A stretch of 64,000 nucleotides of DNA, from the NCBI GenBank assembly GCA_047404195.1, contig JBDOIU010000005.1:1-64000 (forward strand), given 5' to 3'. The translations under genes were made by a program, and so were the position numbers. This document shows, piece by piece, positions 1 through 8,905 of the stretch; position 1 is the first letter of the stretch; each line of letters begins with the position of its first letter. A model generated the notes under the pieces. It saw nothing but the letters and a program-made list of their open reading frames with translations. It was not told the DNA's origin and did no database searches. This DNA is from JAJRRL01 sp047404195 (GTDB lineage Bacteria > Pseudomonadota > Gammaproteobacteria > JAJRRL01).

Positions 1-1
1 A

Positions 2-1054
2 ACACGTACTGTTCGCGAGCTTATGACACCGAAAGAGCGCTTGATTACCATCAGTGATAATGCAACCCAAGAAGACATCCTTGATTGTTTTCGCCAGCAT
101 CGTGTCGAAAAGCTTTTGATGGTGAATGACGCATTTGAGCTGCGTGGCTTAGTGACTGTGAAAGATATTCTACGTTCGCGTGAGCATCCAAATGCGTGTA
201 AAACTGAGTCTGGTCAATTACGAGTTGCTGCAGCTGTTGGTGCGGGTAAAGATACTCCGGATAGAGTAGCGGCCTTGGTTGCTGAGGGTGTTGATTTACT
301 GGTTGTTGATACGGCACATGGTCATTCACAAGGTGTGTTAGACACCGTGCAGTGGATTAAAAAGCATTATCCAGAGACTGATGTTATGGGTGGTAATATT
401 GCCTCTGCTGCTGCCGCCAAAGCATTGCTTAAAGCGGGTGCTGATGCAGTCAAAGTGGGTATTGGTCCGGGTTCTATTTGCACCACGCGTATCATTGCGG
501 GTGTGGGTGTGCCACAAGTATCGGCTATTCGCGATGTACGTTCTGCACTGAAAGGGCGAATTCCTGTGGTGGCAGATGGTGGTATTCGTTACTCGGGCGA
601 CATTGCTAAAGCGTTGGCAGCAGGTGCTGATGCGGTTATGGTGGGTAGCTTATTGGCTGGTACAAAAGAGGCACCTGGAGAGGAAGTGCTTTATCAAGGT
701 CGGGTGTATAAAACATATCGTGGTATGGGTTCTGTTGCAGCGATGGCACAACGGCATGGTTCCAGCGATCGTTATTTCCAAGAGGCTGGTACAGCACAGG
801 ATAAGTTGGTTCCAGAAGGTATTGAAGGGCGTGTTCCTTTCAAAGGTCCTTTGAGTGCTGTGATTGCGCAGCTGACAGGCGGATTACGGTCGAGTATGGG
901 GTATACCGGTTGTGCGACCATTACCGAAATGCAAGAGAAGGCAACCATGATTCGCATCTCTGGGGCAGGTATGCGGGAGTCACATGTTCACGGTAGTGTG
1001 CGTATGACAAAAGAGCCACCGAATTATCGTTTGTCTGGTAATGGTTCAGATTAA
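2..1054 (+). CDS. guaB: Inosine-5'-monophosphate dehydrogenase, 5'-truncated by window edge
   Basis: IMP dehydrogenase oxidises IMP to XMP with NAD+, the first committed step to GMP, in the cytosol. The reading frame is open from base 2, so the N-terminal part of the TIM barrel lies outside the window. The visible part begins inside the CBS (Bateman) insert, followed by the rest of the barrel. The catalytic cysteine loop GIGPGSICTTRI, the GGIRYSGDIAKAL phosphate-binding segment and the mobile-flap segment YRGMGS are all present. guaA starts 21 bases downstream, so the two are probably one transcript, as is usual for guaBA. An internal ATG at base 23 is not the true start because coding similarity extends upstream of it. 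Confidence 0.97.
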   Translation, partial: TRTVRELMTPKERLITISDNATQEDILDCFRQHRVEKLLMVNDAFELRGLVTVKDILRSREHPNACKTESGQLRVAAAVGAGKDTPDRVAALVAEGVDLLVVDTAHGHSQGVLDTVQWIKKHYPETDVMGGNIASAAAAKALLKAGADAVKVGIGPGSICTTRIIAGVGVPQVSAIRDVRSALKGRIPVVADGGIRYSGDIAKALAAGADAVMVGSLLAGTKEAPGEEVLYQGRVYKTYRGMGSVAAMAQRHGSSDRYFQEAGTAQDKLVPEGIEGRVPFKGPLSAVIAQLTGGLRSSMGYTGCATITEMQEKATMIRISGAGMRESHVHGSVRMTKEPPNYRLSGNGSD

Positions 1055-1075
1055 AGTTGTGAATAGGAGAAGGTT

Positions 1076-2653
1076 ATGTCGAGTAGCATTGAGCATCCAG
1101 TTGTTATTTTAGATTTTGGTTCACAGTATACACAGCTCATTGCGCGTGTTGTGCGTGAGGCAGGAGTATATAGTTTGGTGTTGCCTGGGCAAGAAAATAT
1201 TGACACCATACTTGCACTGTCGCCGCAGGCGATCATCCTTTCAGGTGGGCCGCAGTCAGTCTACGATGAGGGCGCCATACAGGTAAACCCAGCATTGTTT
1301 GAGTTGGGCTTACCAGTTCTAGGTATCTGCTATGGTTTGCAAGGAATGATGCAGGTGTTGGGTGGTCAGGTCAGTAGTAGCGGTCGCCCTGAATATGGCA
1401 TGACCAGTGTGCGCAGGCTAGCAGGCGGTGGACTTCTCGACGATATTGAAGATCATATTAACAGTGATGGTGATGCCATGCTGGATGTATGGATGAGCCA
1501 TGGTGATTATGTTTCGCAGATGCCAGCAGGTTTCCAAGCCTTAGCCGAGACAAAGGGCACGCCTTACGCTGCAGTCGCTCATGTTGAAAAGCAGCTATAC
1601 GGTATTCAGTTCCATCCTGAGGTGACGCAAACACAACAAGGCAGGCGTATTATTCAGCGCTTCTTATTTGACATTGTTGGTGCAGAGGCAGATTGGACTT
1701 TGTCTAAGATTATACAGGACCAGGTTGAAGCAGTACGTGAAAAAGTAGGTGATGATCGTGTCTTGGTTGCGTTATCTGGTGGCGTGGATTCAGCCGTTGT
1801 TGCTGCACTACTGCATAAAGCTATCGGTTCAAAGCTGACTTGCTTGTTTGTCGATACGGGTTTGATGCGTTATCAAGAGCGTGAGCAAATTGAAAGTGTG
1901 TTTGTTAAACATTTTGGGATTGATTTACGTGTTGTTGATGCCAGTGAGCGGTTTTTTTCAGCATTAGCGGGGGTGGACTCTCCAGAAGAAAAGCGCAAAA
2001 TTATTGGGCATGAATTTATTCGTGTCTTTGAGCAAGCTGCGAGTGAGTTTGAGACACCTATAAAATGGCTGGCTCAAGGCACGATCTATCCAGATGTCAT
2101 TGAGTCTGCAGCATGTGGTTCGCAGCATAGTGAGGTCATTAAGTCTCACCATAATGTCGGCGGTTTGCCTGAAGATATGCAGTTTACATTGGTTGAGCCA
2201 TTGCGTCAGCTTTTCAAAGATGAAGTGCGAAAGTTAGGGCTTGCGCTTGGATTGCCAGCAGAGCTTGTGCATCGTCACCCATTTCCTGGTCCAGGGCTTG
2301 CGGTGCGCATCACCACTGCAGTCACGCGTGAAGCAGCCAATATTCTGGCGCGTGTTGATCATGCTTTCCTACAGGTATTACGAGAGTTTGGTTGGTATGA
2401 CAAGGTATCGCAAGCATTTGCAGTGTTCATGCCAGTAAAGGCTGTTGGTGTGCAAGGTGACGCAAGGCATTACGGTTATGTTGTAGCGCTACGTGCTGTG
2501 GTAACAGTCGATTTTATGACAGCTGATTGGGCTGAATTGCCGCGTGAGCTACTGCAAGAAGCAGTGCATCGTATCATTGCAGACGTGCCAGAAGTAGCGC
2601 GTGTTGTATACGATATCACAAGTAAGCCGCCTGGCACCATTGAGTGGGAATAA
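1076..2653 (+). CDS. guaA: GMP synthase (glutamine-hydrolysing)
   Basis: Converts XMP to GMP using glutamine and ATP; cytosolic homodimer. It is 525 residues, the normal length. Domains in order: class I glutamine amidotransferase (about 8-200) with the nucleophile in GICYGLQ and the catalytic His/Glu in FHPEV; ATP-pyrophosphatase (about 205-395) with the P-loop ALSGGVDSAVV; and the dimerisation domain ending in KPPGTIEWE, the standard GuaA C-terminus. An AGGAGAAGG ribosome site precedes the ATG. It follows guaB by 21 bases. Confidence 0.98.
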   Translation: MSSSIEHPVVILDFGSQYTQLIARVVREAGVYSLVLPGQENIDTILALSPQAIILSGGPQSVYDEGAIQVNPALFELGLPVLGICYGLQGMMQVLGGQVSSSGRPEYGMTSVRRLAGGGLLDDIEDHINSDGDAMLDVWMSHGDYVSQMPAGFQALAETKGTPYAAVAHVEKQLYGIQFHPEVTQTQQGRRIIQRFLFDIVGAEADWTLSKIIQDQVEAVREKVGDDRVLVALSGGVDSAVVAALLHKAIGSKLTCLFVDTGLMRYQEREQIESVFVKHFGIDLRVVDASERFFSALAGVDSPEEKRKIIGHEFIRVFEQAASEFETPIKWLAQGTIYPDVIESAACGSQHSEVIKSHHNVGGLPEDMQFTLVEPLRQLFKDEVRKLGLALGLPAELVHRHPFPGPGLAVRITTAVTREAANILARVDHAFLQVLREFGWYDKVSQAFAVFMPVKAVGVQGDARHYGYVVALRAVVTVDFMTADWAELPRELLQEAVHRIIADVPEVARVVYDITSKPPGTIEWE

Positions 2654-2683
2654 GGCTGGCGCAGATCATTTGAGGGATTAAAT

Positions 2684-3280
2684 ATGACAGCAAAGGATGC
2701 ATTCGTAGCAGGTGTTGATGAGGTTGGAAGAGGGCCATTGGCTGGGCCTGTGGTAGCTGCGGCTGTCATTTTGCCGCCAGATCATGGCATTATTGGTTTA
2801 TGTGATTCGAAGAAAATCACTGCAAAAAAACGTGAGCAGCTTGCTGTTGAGATTATTGATAAGGCAGTGGCCTATGCTGTTGCTGAAGCGTCTGTGGCTG
2901 AGATTGATGAGATTAACATATTGCAGGCCAGCCTATTGGCAATGCGCCGGGCTGTTTTGGCGCTACCGGTTGTGCCGCTGCAGGTCCAGGTTGATGGTAA
3001 TAAGCTACCAGAGCTACCAATGCCCGCGACAGCTGTCATTGGTGGTGATGATAAAATTGACTGTATCAGTGCTGCTTCTATCATTGCTAAGGTAGAGCGC
3101 GATGCGCTCATGATGACGTATGATGAGACATACCCTGGCTACGGTTTTGCGCAACACAAAGGTTATCCAACCAAGATGCACTTGCAATGTTTGGCTGAGC
3201 GTGGGGTGTTGCCTATCTATCGCCACTCATTTGGCCCAGTTAAGCGTTTATTGGCTGCGCAAGAGGGGTGTCATGTATAA
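2684..3280 (+). CDS. rnhB: Ribonuclease HII
   Basis: Endonuclease that removes RNA from RNA-DNA hybrids and single ribonucleotides misincorporated in DNA. It is 198 residues, typical length. The signature GVDEVGRGPLAGPVV gives the first acidic pair, DSKK follows, and the later acidic residues lie in VDGNKLPEL and the segment with ISAASIIAKVERD. It starts 30 bases after guaA in the same direction and its stop overlaps the next gene by 8 bases, so translation of the acid phosphatase may be coupled to it. Confidence 0.96.
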   Translation: MTAKDAFVAGVDEVGRGPLAGPVVAAAVILPPDHGIIGLCDSKKITAKKREQLAVEIIDKAVAYAVAEASVAEIDEINILQASLLAMRRAVLALPVVPLQVQVDGNKLPELPMPATAVIGGDDKIDCISAASIIAKVERDALMMTYDETYPGYGFAQHKGYPTKMHLQCLAERGVLPIYRHSFGPVKRLLAAQEGCHV

Positions 3281-4289
3281 ACAGTTTGTTGCACTGGTCC
3301 TCACAGTTTGTGGTGTTGCCTGCAATGCAAGTATGGAGCTTGTATTTGCGGTTGATGTCATGCGACACGGCATGCGAACGCCAATTATACCACTGAAAGT
3401 CGATCCAATTGCATGGCCAGTACCGCCAGGGTTTCTTTTGCCTCAAGGTTATTTTAGAGCGTGCTACCGTGGAACTGTGCAAGCTGCTATTCAGCGACAT
3501 CAAGGGTGGCGGCCAGTATGGCATCAGCGCAATAGCGGTTTCAGGCGATTTTCCTGGATGACGATAAGTGCAACACATATACGTCGCACGCAAGACAGTG
3601 CTAGAGCATTTATGGTTGGCTTTATGTCGGGTCAGTGTGATCATCTCACGCAGAAGTTGAGGAATCCATTTTATAAAATTCCACTGAAAACACAATTCGA
3701 TATTCATTTCGCAAAAAGGAATCCAGGTGATGTGGATATCAATATTGCTAAGCCACTGTCGATAAAGCGCATACAGCGTGCAGCTAGGCAGTGTCCAAGT
3801 TGGCAAAAGGCAGCTCAATCGCCTATTGATGATCAGGTTGCATTAACGCATTTGGCTGATGCCATTGAGATGCGACATCTCCTTGGGCATGCTGTGCCGC
3901 GTATCATTGATCAGCCATGTTTGCAGAAGTTAATGCGGATGTATCATTTATACTGGCGATATGCCTATGCTCATAAAAAGCAGTATCACGCTATGTTGGC
4001 GCCTATGATGCGGCTGATTAAGCATGGTTTGCAGCAATATTTACATGGTTCCCGTGTTCGGTACCAGCTTTATGTTGCGCATGATGATAATGTTACAGCA
4101 TTATTATCTGCGCTGGGTATTCATCCGCGACGGCATATATTGCCTGCTACTATTGTGAGTTTGTATTTTCTACGTGATAGGCAGACACATAGGTTGCGCG
4201 TTGCCGCTCGAGCAAACGGTCGACCGTTGTTTATCCTTGCTTGCCATGCTAGCCAGTGTGGTGAAAAAAAGTTTTGGTCATTATTTTAA
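3273..4289 (+). CDS. Histidine acid phosphatase family protein, secreted
   Basis: A predicted periplasmic or secreted phosphomonoesterase. The start at 3273 gives a clean signal peptide (MYKQFVALVLTVCGVACNAS); the frame is open further upstream, but only inside rnhB. The mature protein opens with the histidine phosphatase signature RHGMRTP (nucleophile His plus two Arg), and the C-terminal proton-donor motif appears as AHDDN. It is 338 residues, somewhat shorter than typical family members of about 350-430. The start codon overlaps the rnhB stop by 8 bases. Legionella secretes related acid phosphatases; substrate and role here are unknown. Confidence 0.85.
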   Translation: MYKQFVALVLTVCGVACNASMELVFAVDVMRHGMRTPIIPLKVDPIAWPVPPGFLLPQGYFRACYRGTVQAAIQRHQGWRPVWHQRNSGFRRFSWMTISATHIRRTQDSARAFMVGFMSGQCDHLTQKLRNPFYKIPLKTQFDIHFAKRNPGDVDINIAKPLSIKRIQRAARQCPSWQKAAQSPIDDQVALTHLADAIEMRHLLGHAVPRIIDQPCLQKLMRMYHLYWRYAYAHKKQYHAMLAPMMRLIKHGLQQYLHGSRVRYQLYVAHDDNVTALLSALGIHPRRHILPATIVSLYFLRDRQTHRLRVAARANGRPLFILACHASQCGEKKFWSLF

Positions 4290-4301
4290 GGGAGAAATGT
4301 G

Positions 4302-4589
4302 ATGCTTAAAAATTCACTTCATTTTCTGGTTGCCTCGGCGTTATTGGTTTTGTCAGCATGTCAATCCAAGCAACCAATACGAGAAGCAAAAAAAATGCAG
4401 CCCTGGGGCTATTATAAATGTATCAGTGTCACGCCGCTCCAGGAGCGTTTCACAGGATGGGCTGCTCTTGAGGAGCGTGCTCGTCAGAATGCCATTACTC
4501 TCTGCAAAATGAAGACGCATGATGAAAACTGTACGGTTAAGTACTGCTTTAATGATCAACCATCGGCGGATGATAATAAAAAAAGCTAA
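4302..4589 (+). CDS. Small lipoprotein, unknown function
   Basis: A 95-residue protein with a type II signal peptide: a hydrophobic stretch followed by the lipobox LSAC, so the mature N-terminal Cys is probably lipidated. The rest is short, with four more cysteines (YKC, LCK, ENC, KYC) that could form two disulfides in the periplasm. It lies 12 bases after the acid phosphatase with an AGGGAG ribosome site. A GTG one codon upstream (4299) is an alternative start. I do not recognise a family. Confidence 0.7.
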   Translation: MLKNSLHFLVASALLVLSACQSKQPIREAKKMQPWGYYKCISVTPLQERFTGWAALEERARQNAITLCKMKTHDENCTVKYCFNDQPSADDNKKS

Positions 4590-4654
4590 AGTGTGCTGTC
4601 CAACATCTATCGATCTAATAATGGGGCATAGAGTGCGCGCTAACCATGACGTTT

Positions 4655-5356
4655 TCAGATGATTCTGTCATGCGGTAATAGCGCTATAGGAATCATTTCA
4701 TGATAACGTAATGCGCAGCACAGCTCTATGAGCTCTGCTAATGTTGAGCAGCGCATTTTATCTTTGATAGACTGACAATGCCCTTCGATTGTTCGTGTAG
4801 ATCTTGAAAAGCGGGATGCGATTTCTCTTGCTGATTGTCCGCGAATGATAAAGAAAAGCACATGTGATTCCTTTTGTGTGAGCTGGGGCTAGTAGTCGAT
4901 GACGCGAAAGTTAATATTAATTTCATTATCATACATTTTTTGCAGTACGGCATTTGAAAACAGTTTATGGCAGTATGGTTCAGCTACCTGCCATACATTG
5001 ATTGCAAGTTCTTGGTGATTGATCTTTTCTTTATGTGATAGTACCGCAGAGAGTGATCCATCGTAGCGTGCGAATGTAAAGTCAATCACGGGATGTTTGG
5101 AGTTAAATGCGTGTCTGTCGCGCGCCCTGAATTCACTTGCTAAAGCCACAGCAGGTGTTTTGATTGCATAATCATCTAGCCCTAGAATATCATCCTTTTT
5201 TGAGAGGCCAATCATGCTGGCTGTATTGCCGGTATCATTGACACATATTAAGTCTCCATTTTTGACGCAGAAAGTGATAGTATCTTTTTTGATATATTTG
5301 TAGTGCTCTGCATTGTCAATAAGAAGCTGCGACATCTGTAATAACCTTTTGGTCAT
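4655..5356 (-). pseudogene. PAS-LuxR regulator, copy A, interrupted by in-frame TAG
   Basis: First of three tandem paralogues. Residues 1-155 form a PAS-like sensor (motif DDYAIKTPAVALASEF), then an amber codon at 4889-4891. The same frame continues through LTQKESHVLFFIIRGQSA, the start of a LuxR/GerE helix-turn-helix (REIASRFSRSTRTIEGH), and ends in YHEMIPIALLP. The domain order PAS-linker-HTH matches a family I recall from Legionella/Coxiella relatives. Because the frame is unbroken apart from one stop, a single point mutation explains it. A GTG at 4861 could still start an HTH-only product. The natural function, probably a transcription factor responding to a small ligand, is inferred only from family. 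Confidence 0.85.
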
Positions 5357-5595
5357 TAGTGTGGACCTATATTATGTAAAATATAGACCACATCTGCACA
5401 AAACGCAAGTCTGAAATTGTCATTCCGTTGATAGATAGAGAGTGGATTCTATCTCAGTGCTGCAGGGTATATGCTCAATTACACATTGTGCCACTATTCA
5501 TGACTATATTGGTTTTGGAGTCAAAGAGACCATACTGTCAGTTGATGCACCTAATACGAGTGTGCTACAAAGATATCTTGCAAAGGCTCAGTGGC

Positions 5596-6211
5596 TTACC
5601 CATATGTTTCGAAAAATGGTAAAATGCTGTCTGGAATCATTTCATGGTAGCCCATCACTGTGCATAGCGCAATGAGCTGCGTTACGTTGTCACAGTTAAA
5701 TTTTCTTTTCAGAGCTTGACATTGGGTTTCAATGTTTCTTTTTGTGTGACATACTATCTTACCTATAGATGCTGTAGAATGACTGCGAAGGAGGTGAAAA
5801 AGAACAATTGACTCTCTTTTGCTGCAGTTTGGAATTTTTTTCACAAGTTGGTAGTTCCCATATATTGGCTGCCATTTCATTCGTATTGATTCTTTCCTTC
5901 AGACTAAAAAGCACTTTAGGTCCATCCTGGTATTGTGCAATGACTAGATTCCTTATTGGCTTGTCAGATGTAAAGACAAGTTTGTCTCGGAGTCTGAATT
6001 CTTCAGCGAGCTCTACTGCAGGTGTTTTGATATCATAGTCTATTGCGTTGAGTATATCCTCCTTGTTCTTGAGGCCTATCAGCGAGTGGGAATGGCCGCT
6101 ATCATTGATGTATTCAAAGTCTCTGTTTTTAATAAAAAACGTGACCGTGTTGCTCCACATATGTGATTGGTGCTGAGGGTTATGTATCAGCAATTTATTT
6201 TTGATGCCCAT
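5596..6211 (-). pseudogene. PAS-LuxR regulator, copy B, frameshifted at a seven-A tract
   Basis: Second paralogue. The N-terminal frame (from ATG 6211, preceded by GGAAG) encodes the PAS part with DYDIKTPAVELAEEFRLRD and reaches NIWELPTCEK. The HTH half (CSKRESIVLFHLLRSHSTAS, then GYHEMIPDSILPF) lies in another frame. The two frames meet at an A7 run on the minus strand (plus-strand T7 at 5835-5841): reading six A's instead of seven would join them without a break. The upstream frame runs on to 5759 as an aberrant tail. The linker is shorter than in copies A and C. It may be dead, or it may be rescued in part by slippage on the homopolymer. Confidence 0.82.
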
Positions 6212-6228
6212 TTTTAGGCTTCCGTTGA

Positions 6229-6923
6229 TTATATGCTAAGAAGGTTGAGGAGATTCCTTGGTAAAAGTGAGGCTGGAAAATAGTGATTGTTCATAAGTAA
6301 GGTATTCATTTCTATCAGCTGTTGTGTGTTAATGCAGCCAAATTTTCGTTTTATTTTTATAATATGTTTCTCAATTGTGCGGTTTGATTTGTGGGTCCGA
6401 GCACCAATAGATTTTGCAGATAAACCACGTAAAATGAAGAAAAGCGTCAGGGACTCCTGTTCGTTGCAGTTTTCTATGGTGCGTGACACAGCGTATGAGC
6501 AATTGATTAGCTTGCTGTACTTTAATTCTAGCAGTGAATTGATTCCAAATAGTTTAAGGGTGCTCCTAGGAAGGCGCCATACATTAATGGCTAGTTCCTT
6601 GCCGTTAATTGATTGTTTGTGGCTAAGAAGGGCGGAGAGCCCGGTATTGTAGTGAGAAAATGCAAGGTTATGTGTGCTTTTTTGCTTCTGAGGGCCAGTT
6701 TGTCTTGCTGCTCAAATACGTGTGCTAATTCTTGGGCAGGTGTTTTGATGTCGTAATCAGTTTGGCCCAGAATGTCATTTTCCTGTCCAAAGCCAAGTAA
6801 TTCGGCTGTGTTTCCGAGATCATTGATGTACTCAAGGCATGTGTTTTTAACGGTAAAGTAGCGCACACCTGGCATGATCAATTTTTCATGGCTATCATTT
6901 GGAGCTAAAAGCCTGCGTTGCAT
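6229..6923 (-). pseudogene. PAS-LuxR regulator, copy C, frameshifted at a six-A tract
   Basis: Third paralogue. The PAS part (TDYDIKTPAQELAHVFEQQD) starts at ATG 6923. The frame breaks at an A6 run on the minus strand (plus-strand T6 at 6678-6683); one extra A would join it to the downstream frame, which reads STHNLAFSHYNTGLSALLSH, GKELAINVWRLP and then the HTH segment NEQESLTLFFILRGLSAKSI. The aberrant frame ends at 6591. The lesion has the opposite sign and a different position from that in copy B, so the breaks are independent. There is 17 bases between this gene's end and the start of copy B. Confidence 0.82.
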
Positions 6924-7264
6924 GCTAAGTTCTGTTTGTGTTGTTTTGATATATTGTCGCGCAGACTAATGATGTTGTCTAGTATTAGTATGTAACAAAA
7001 TGTAAACACGCAATACCAGTCAGTATACAGGTAATTTGATTTTTATCGCTGAGCATTGCTCATAGTGATGATGCTTTGCCGTATTGTCTCTATTCGGGAT
7101 TCCTCTTGTCAAGGCATTGTGATGCTAGGTTCACCTAGTTAATAAGTCTCACCTGACATCTTTAGTAAATTTCCGAATAATCAACATGTTATCATATGCT
7201 TGCCATCAATGGTATTCGATGGTAGTATGACATTATCTTAAATTATATATCGTGGCAGGTGGAA
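6924..7264. other. Gene-free stretch between divergent genes
   Basis: About 340 bases of AT-rich sequence between the minus-strand regulator copy C and the plus-strand GxSxG protein. No open frame of note and no tRNA or terminator that I can see. A weak inverted repeat (CCATC ... GATGG) lies near 7203-7222. It presumably holds promoters for both flanking genes, but I cannot assign convincing hexamers. Confidence 0.5.
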
Positions 7265-8791
7265 ATGAAAGATAAAGTCGCATCAATAAATGTTTACTTT
7301 GATGGTTCTGGCCAGGTAGGGTCTTTCGCTAGCTTTCAATATTGTCTTAATAAAGGTGTGCATTCAGTAATCACTATAGGTCCTGAAAATTTTTTTAGGT
7401 TTGATCTTGTTTTGTCATTGCTGCTGGAACGACCCATTGAGCTTAATGGCTTGGTTACTTCTCATGATTCAAGCGATGATATCATTGATTTTCGGGTGGA
7501 GGGTTGTGCAGCTCCGTATTTCAAAGCTGGGATGGCTTTCCCAGACTTATCTCTATTGGTGAGAAGAGATTTTATCCCACTTCTAACGACGAAGGATGAT
7601 TCAAACAAGTTGGTATTACGAAGTAAAATTGGTATTCAGAGGTACATTAGTGGCCGTAAAGAGGCTCACAGCAATTATCCAGTCCATGTGCATCGAAGTG
7701 TCTCAGGCGATCAGCCTGTGGGGCAATGTTCACTAATGCTCTCAGGGTGGAGTCGTGGTGCGTGTACAGCTTCTTTGGTTGCCAAGGAGCTACACCGTCG
7801 AGGCGTAAATAATGAAATTCACATCTTTGCGCGTGAGCCAATTCCGGGCACACCCACACCTCTAATTCCGCTGAAAGATTTAACGGCATGTGACAATGTG
7901 CGTACTGTCAGTACTTTTTTTGGCGCTGCTAAAAATCCACTGTATGGGCGGGGGTTAGTTAATATTTTTTTAGATCTTTTCTTTATGCGACAGCAGGTGC
8001 CACGATATCACGCTCAGACTGCGCATCAGATTATTGCGTGTTTTACTCATGGCGAGGGAGACCCAATGCGTGATGATGAAGTTGAGACAAATATAGTAAC
8101 ACCTGCTGACCTTCAACGACAGCGTGGTATTTCTCGTTCCGCTTTATTTGCGCTTGCAAGGCTGGAAATTGCTAAGGATCAATCATGTACACATTTAAAA
8201 GATCAGTATCATAACGACAGTGAGTCGTCAGTATTCATATTTAAAAGGTATTGTTATACTTTAAGAGAGCGTCTTTCCCCAACTGGCCGGTTGAATGCAT
8301 TGATCGAGTTAATGCAGTATCGTGCTGATATCGACGACAAGAAGGTCAGTGGTTTTCTTACAGCTATTCTATCTGCTTGTCGCTATTCATCTGCTCGTGC
8401 CACTAAGGTTGCGACAGGGCTTCTTACGGAAGCTGAATTTAAGCAGCTTCATGCTGGTAATCAGCATGATGATAACTATCCAAATCGTACTCGAAATAAA
8501 TTCTACCGTCAGCATGATATTTATGCTGAATACGAAGGGTCTCATTCGTTATGTACTGCCACAGCCATCTCAACAGCTGCGTTCTCTCTACTATCAGCAG
8601 CGTTATGCATCATATGCATCTCTCAGGTTGTCGTTTCGCCGCTCGTGCCTATTCTGATGCTTGCAGCCGTGGTTTCGGGTGGCTTGGGTGTTGTATCAAT
8701 GTTTACAAGCATTGGTTCTGGTATTTTTCACGATCAAAAAATCAAGCAGCAAGCTAAAGAAGTGATTGCTGGTCGTAATGCTTCGGAATGA
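7265..8791 (+). CDS. Unknown protein with hydrolase-like GWSRG motif and C-terminal membrane hairpin
   Basis: A 508-residue protein. The start at ATG 7265 has AGG five bases upstream; a GTG two codons earlier is possible. Around residue 163 is SGWSRGACTA, a nucleophile-elbow pattern GxSxG like that of alpha/beta hydrolases; the GxSRGA form recalls DUF2235-type lipase effectors. The N-terminus reads INVYFDGSG, also reminiscent of that group. The C-terminus (about 435-490) has two adjacent hydrophobic segments, then a short charged tail. No signal peptide. This layout suits a host-membrane-targeted type IV effector, but that is inference; no catalytic Asp/His could be assigned with confidence. 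It is flanked by broken regulators and a dsbA-type gene. Confidence 0.7.
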   Translation: MKDKVASINVYFDGSGQVGSFASFQYCLNKGVHSVITIGPENFFRFDLVLSLLLERPIELNGLVTSHDSSDDIIDFRVEGCAAPYFKAGMAFPDLSLLVRRDFIPLLTTKDDSNKLVLRSKIGIQRYISGRKEAHSNYPVHVHRSVSGDQPVGQCSLMLSGWSRGACTASLVAKELHRRGVNNEIHIFAREPIPGTPTPLIPLKDLTACDNVRTVSTFFGAAKNPLYGRGLVNIFLDLFFMRQQVPRYHAQTAHQIIACFTHGEGDPMRDDEVETNIVTPADLQRQRGISRSALFALARLEIAKDQSCTHLKDQYHNDSESSVFIFKRYCYTLRERLSPTGRLNALIELMQYRADIDDKKVSGFLTAILSACRYSSARATKVATGLLTEAEFKQLHAGNQHDDNYPNRTRNKFYRQHDIYAEYEGSHSLCTATAISTAAFSLLSAALCIICISQVVVSPLVPILMLAAVVSGGLGVVSMFTSIGSGIFHDQKIKQQAKEVIAGRNASE

Positions 8792-8842
8792 CTTGCTGCT
8801 GGTTTTAAGTCATTATCCTTCTGTCAGTGAGTTGCTCAAGGT

Positions 8843-8877
8843 AAAAAAATAGCCAACCTTTACTAAGGCCGGCTATT
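8843..8877 (-). terminator. Rho-independent terminator of the Com1/DsbA-like gene
   Basis: On the minus strand, a stem AATAGCC/GGCTATT with an inner CCTT/AAGG pair (8848-8877) is followed directly by a T run (plus-strand A7 at 8843-8849). It lies 29 bases past the dsbA-type stop. No T run follows on the plus strand, so it should act mainly on the minus-strand gene. Confidence 0.85.
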
Positions 8878-8905
8878 CGCATTAAAAGCGGTTTATCGCA
8901 GAGAC

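Noticed and set aside
4889..4891. Recoding of TAG/TAA as sense
   Set aside because: Both codons also end normal housekeeping genes here, and frameshifts rather than stops break the sister copies.
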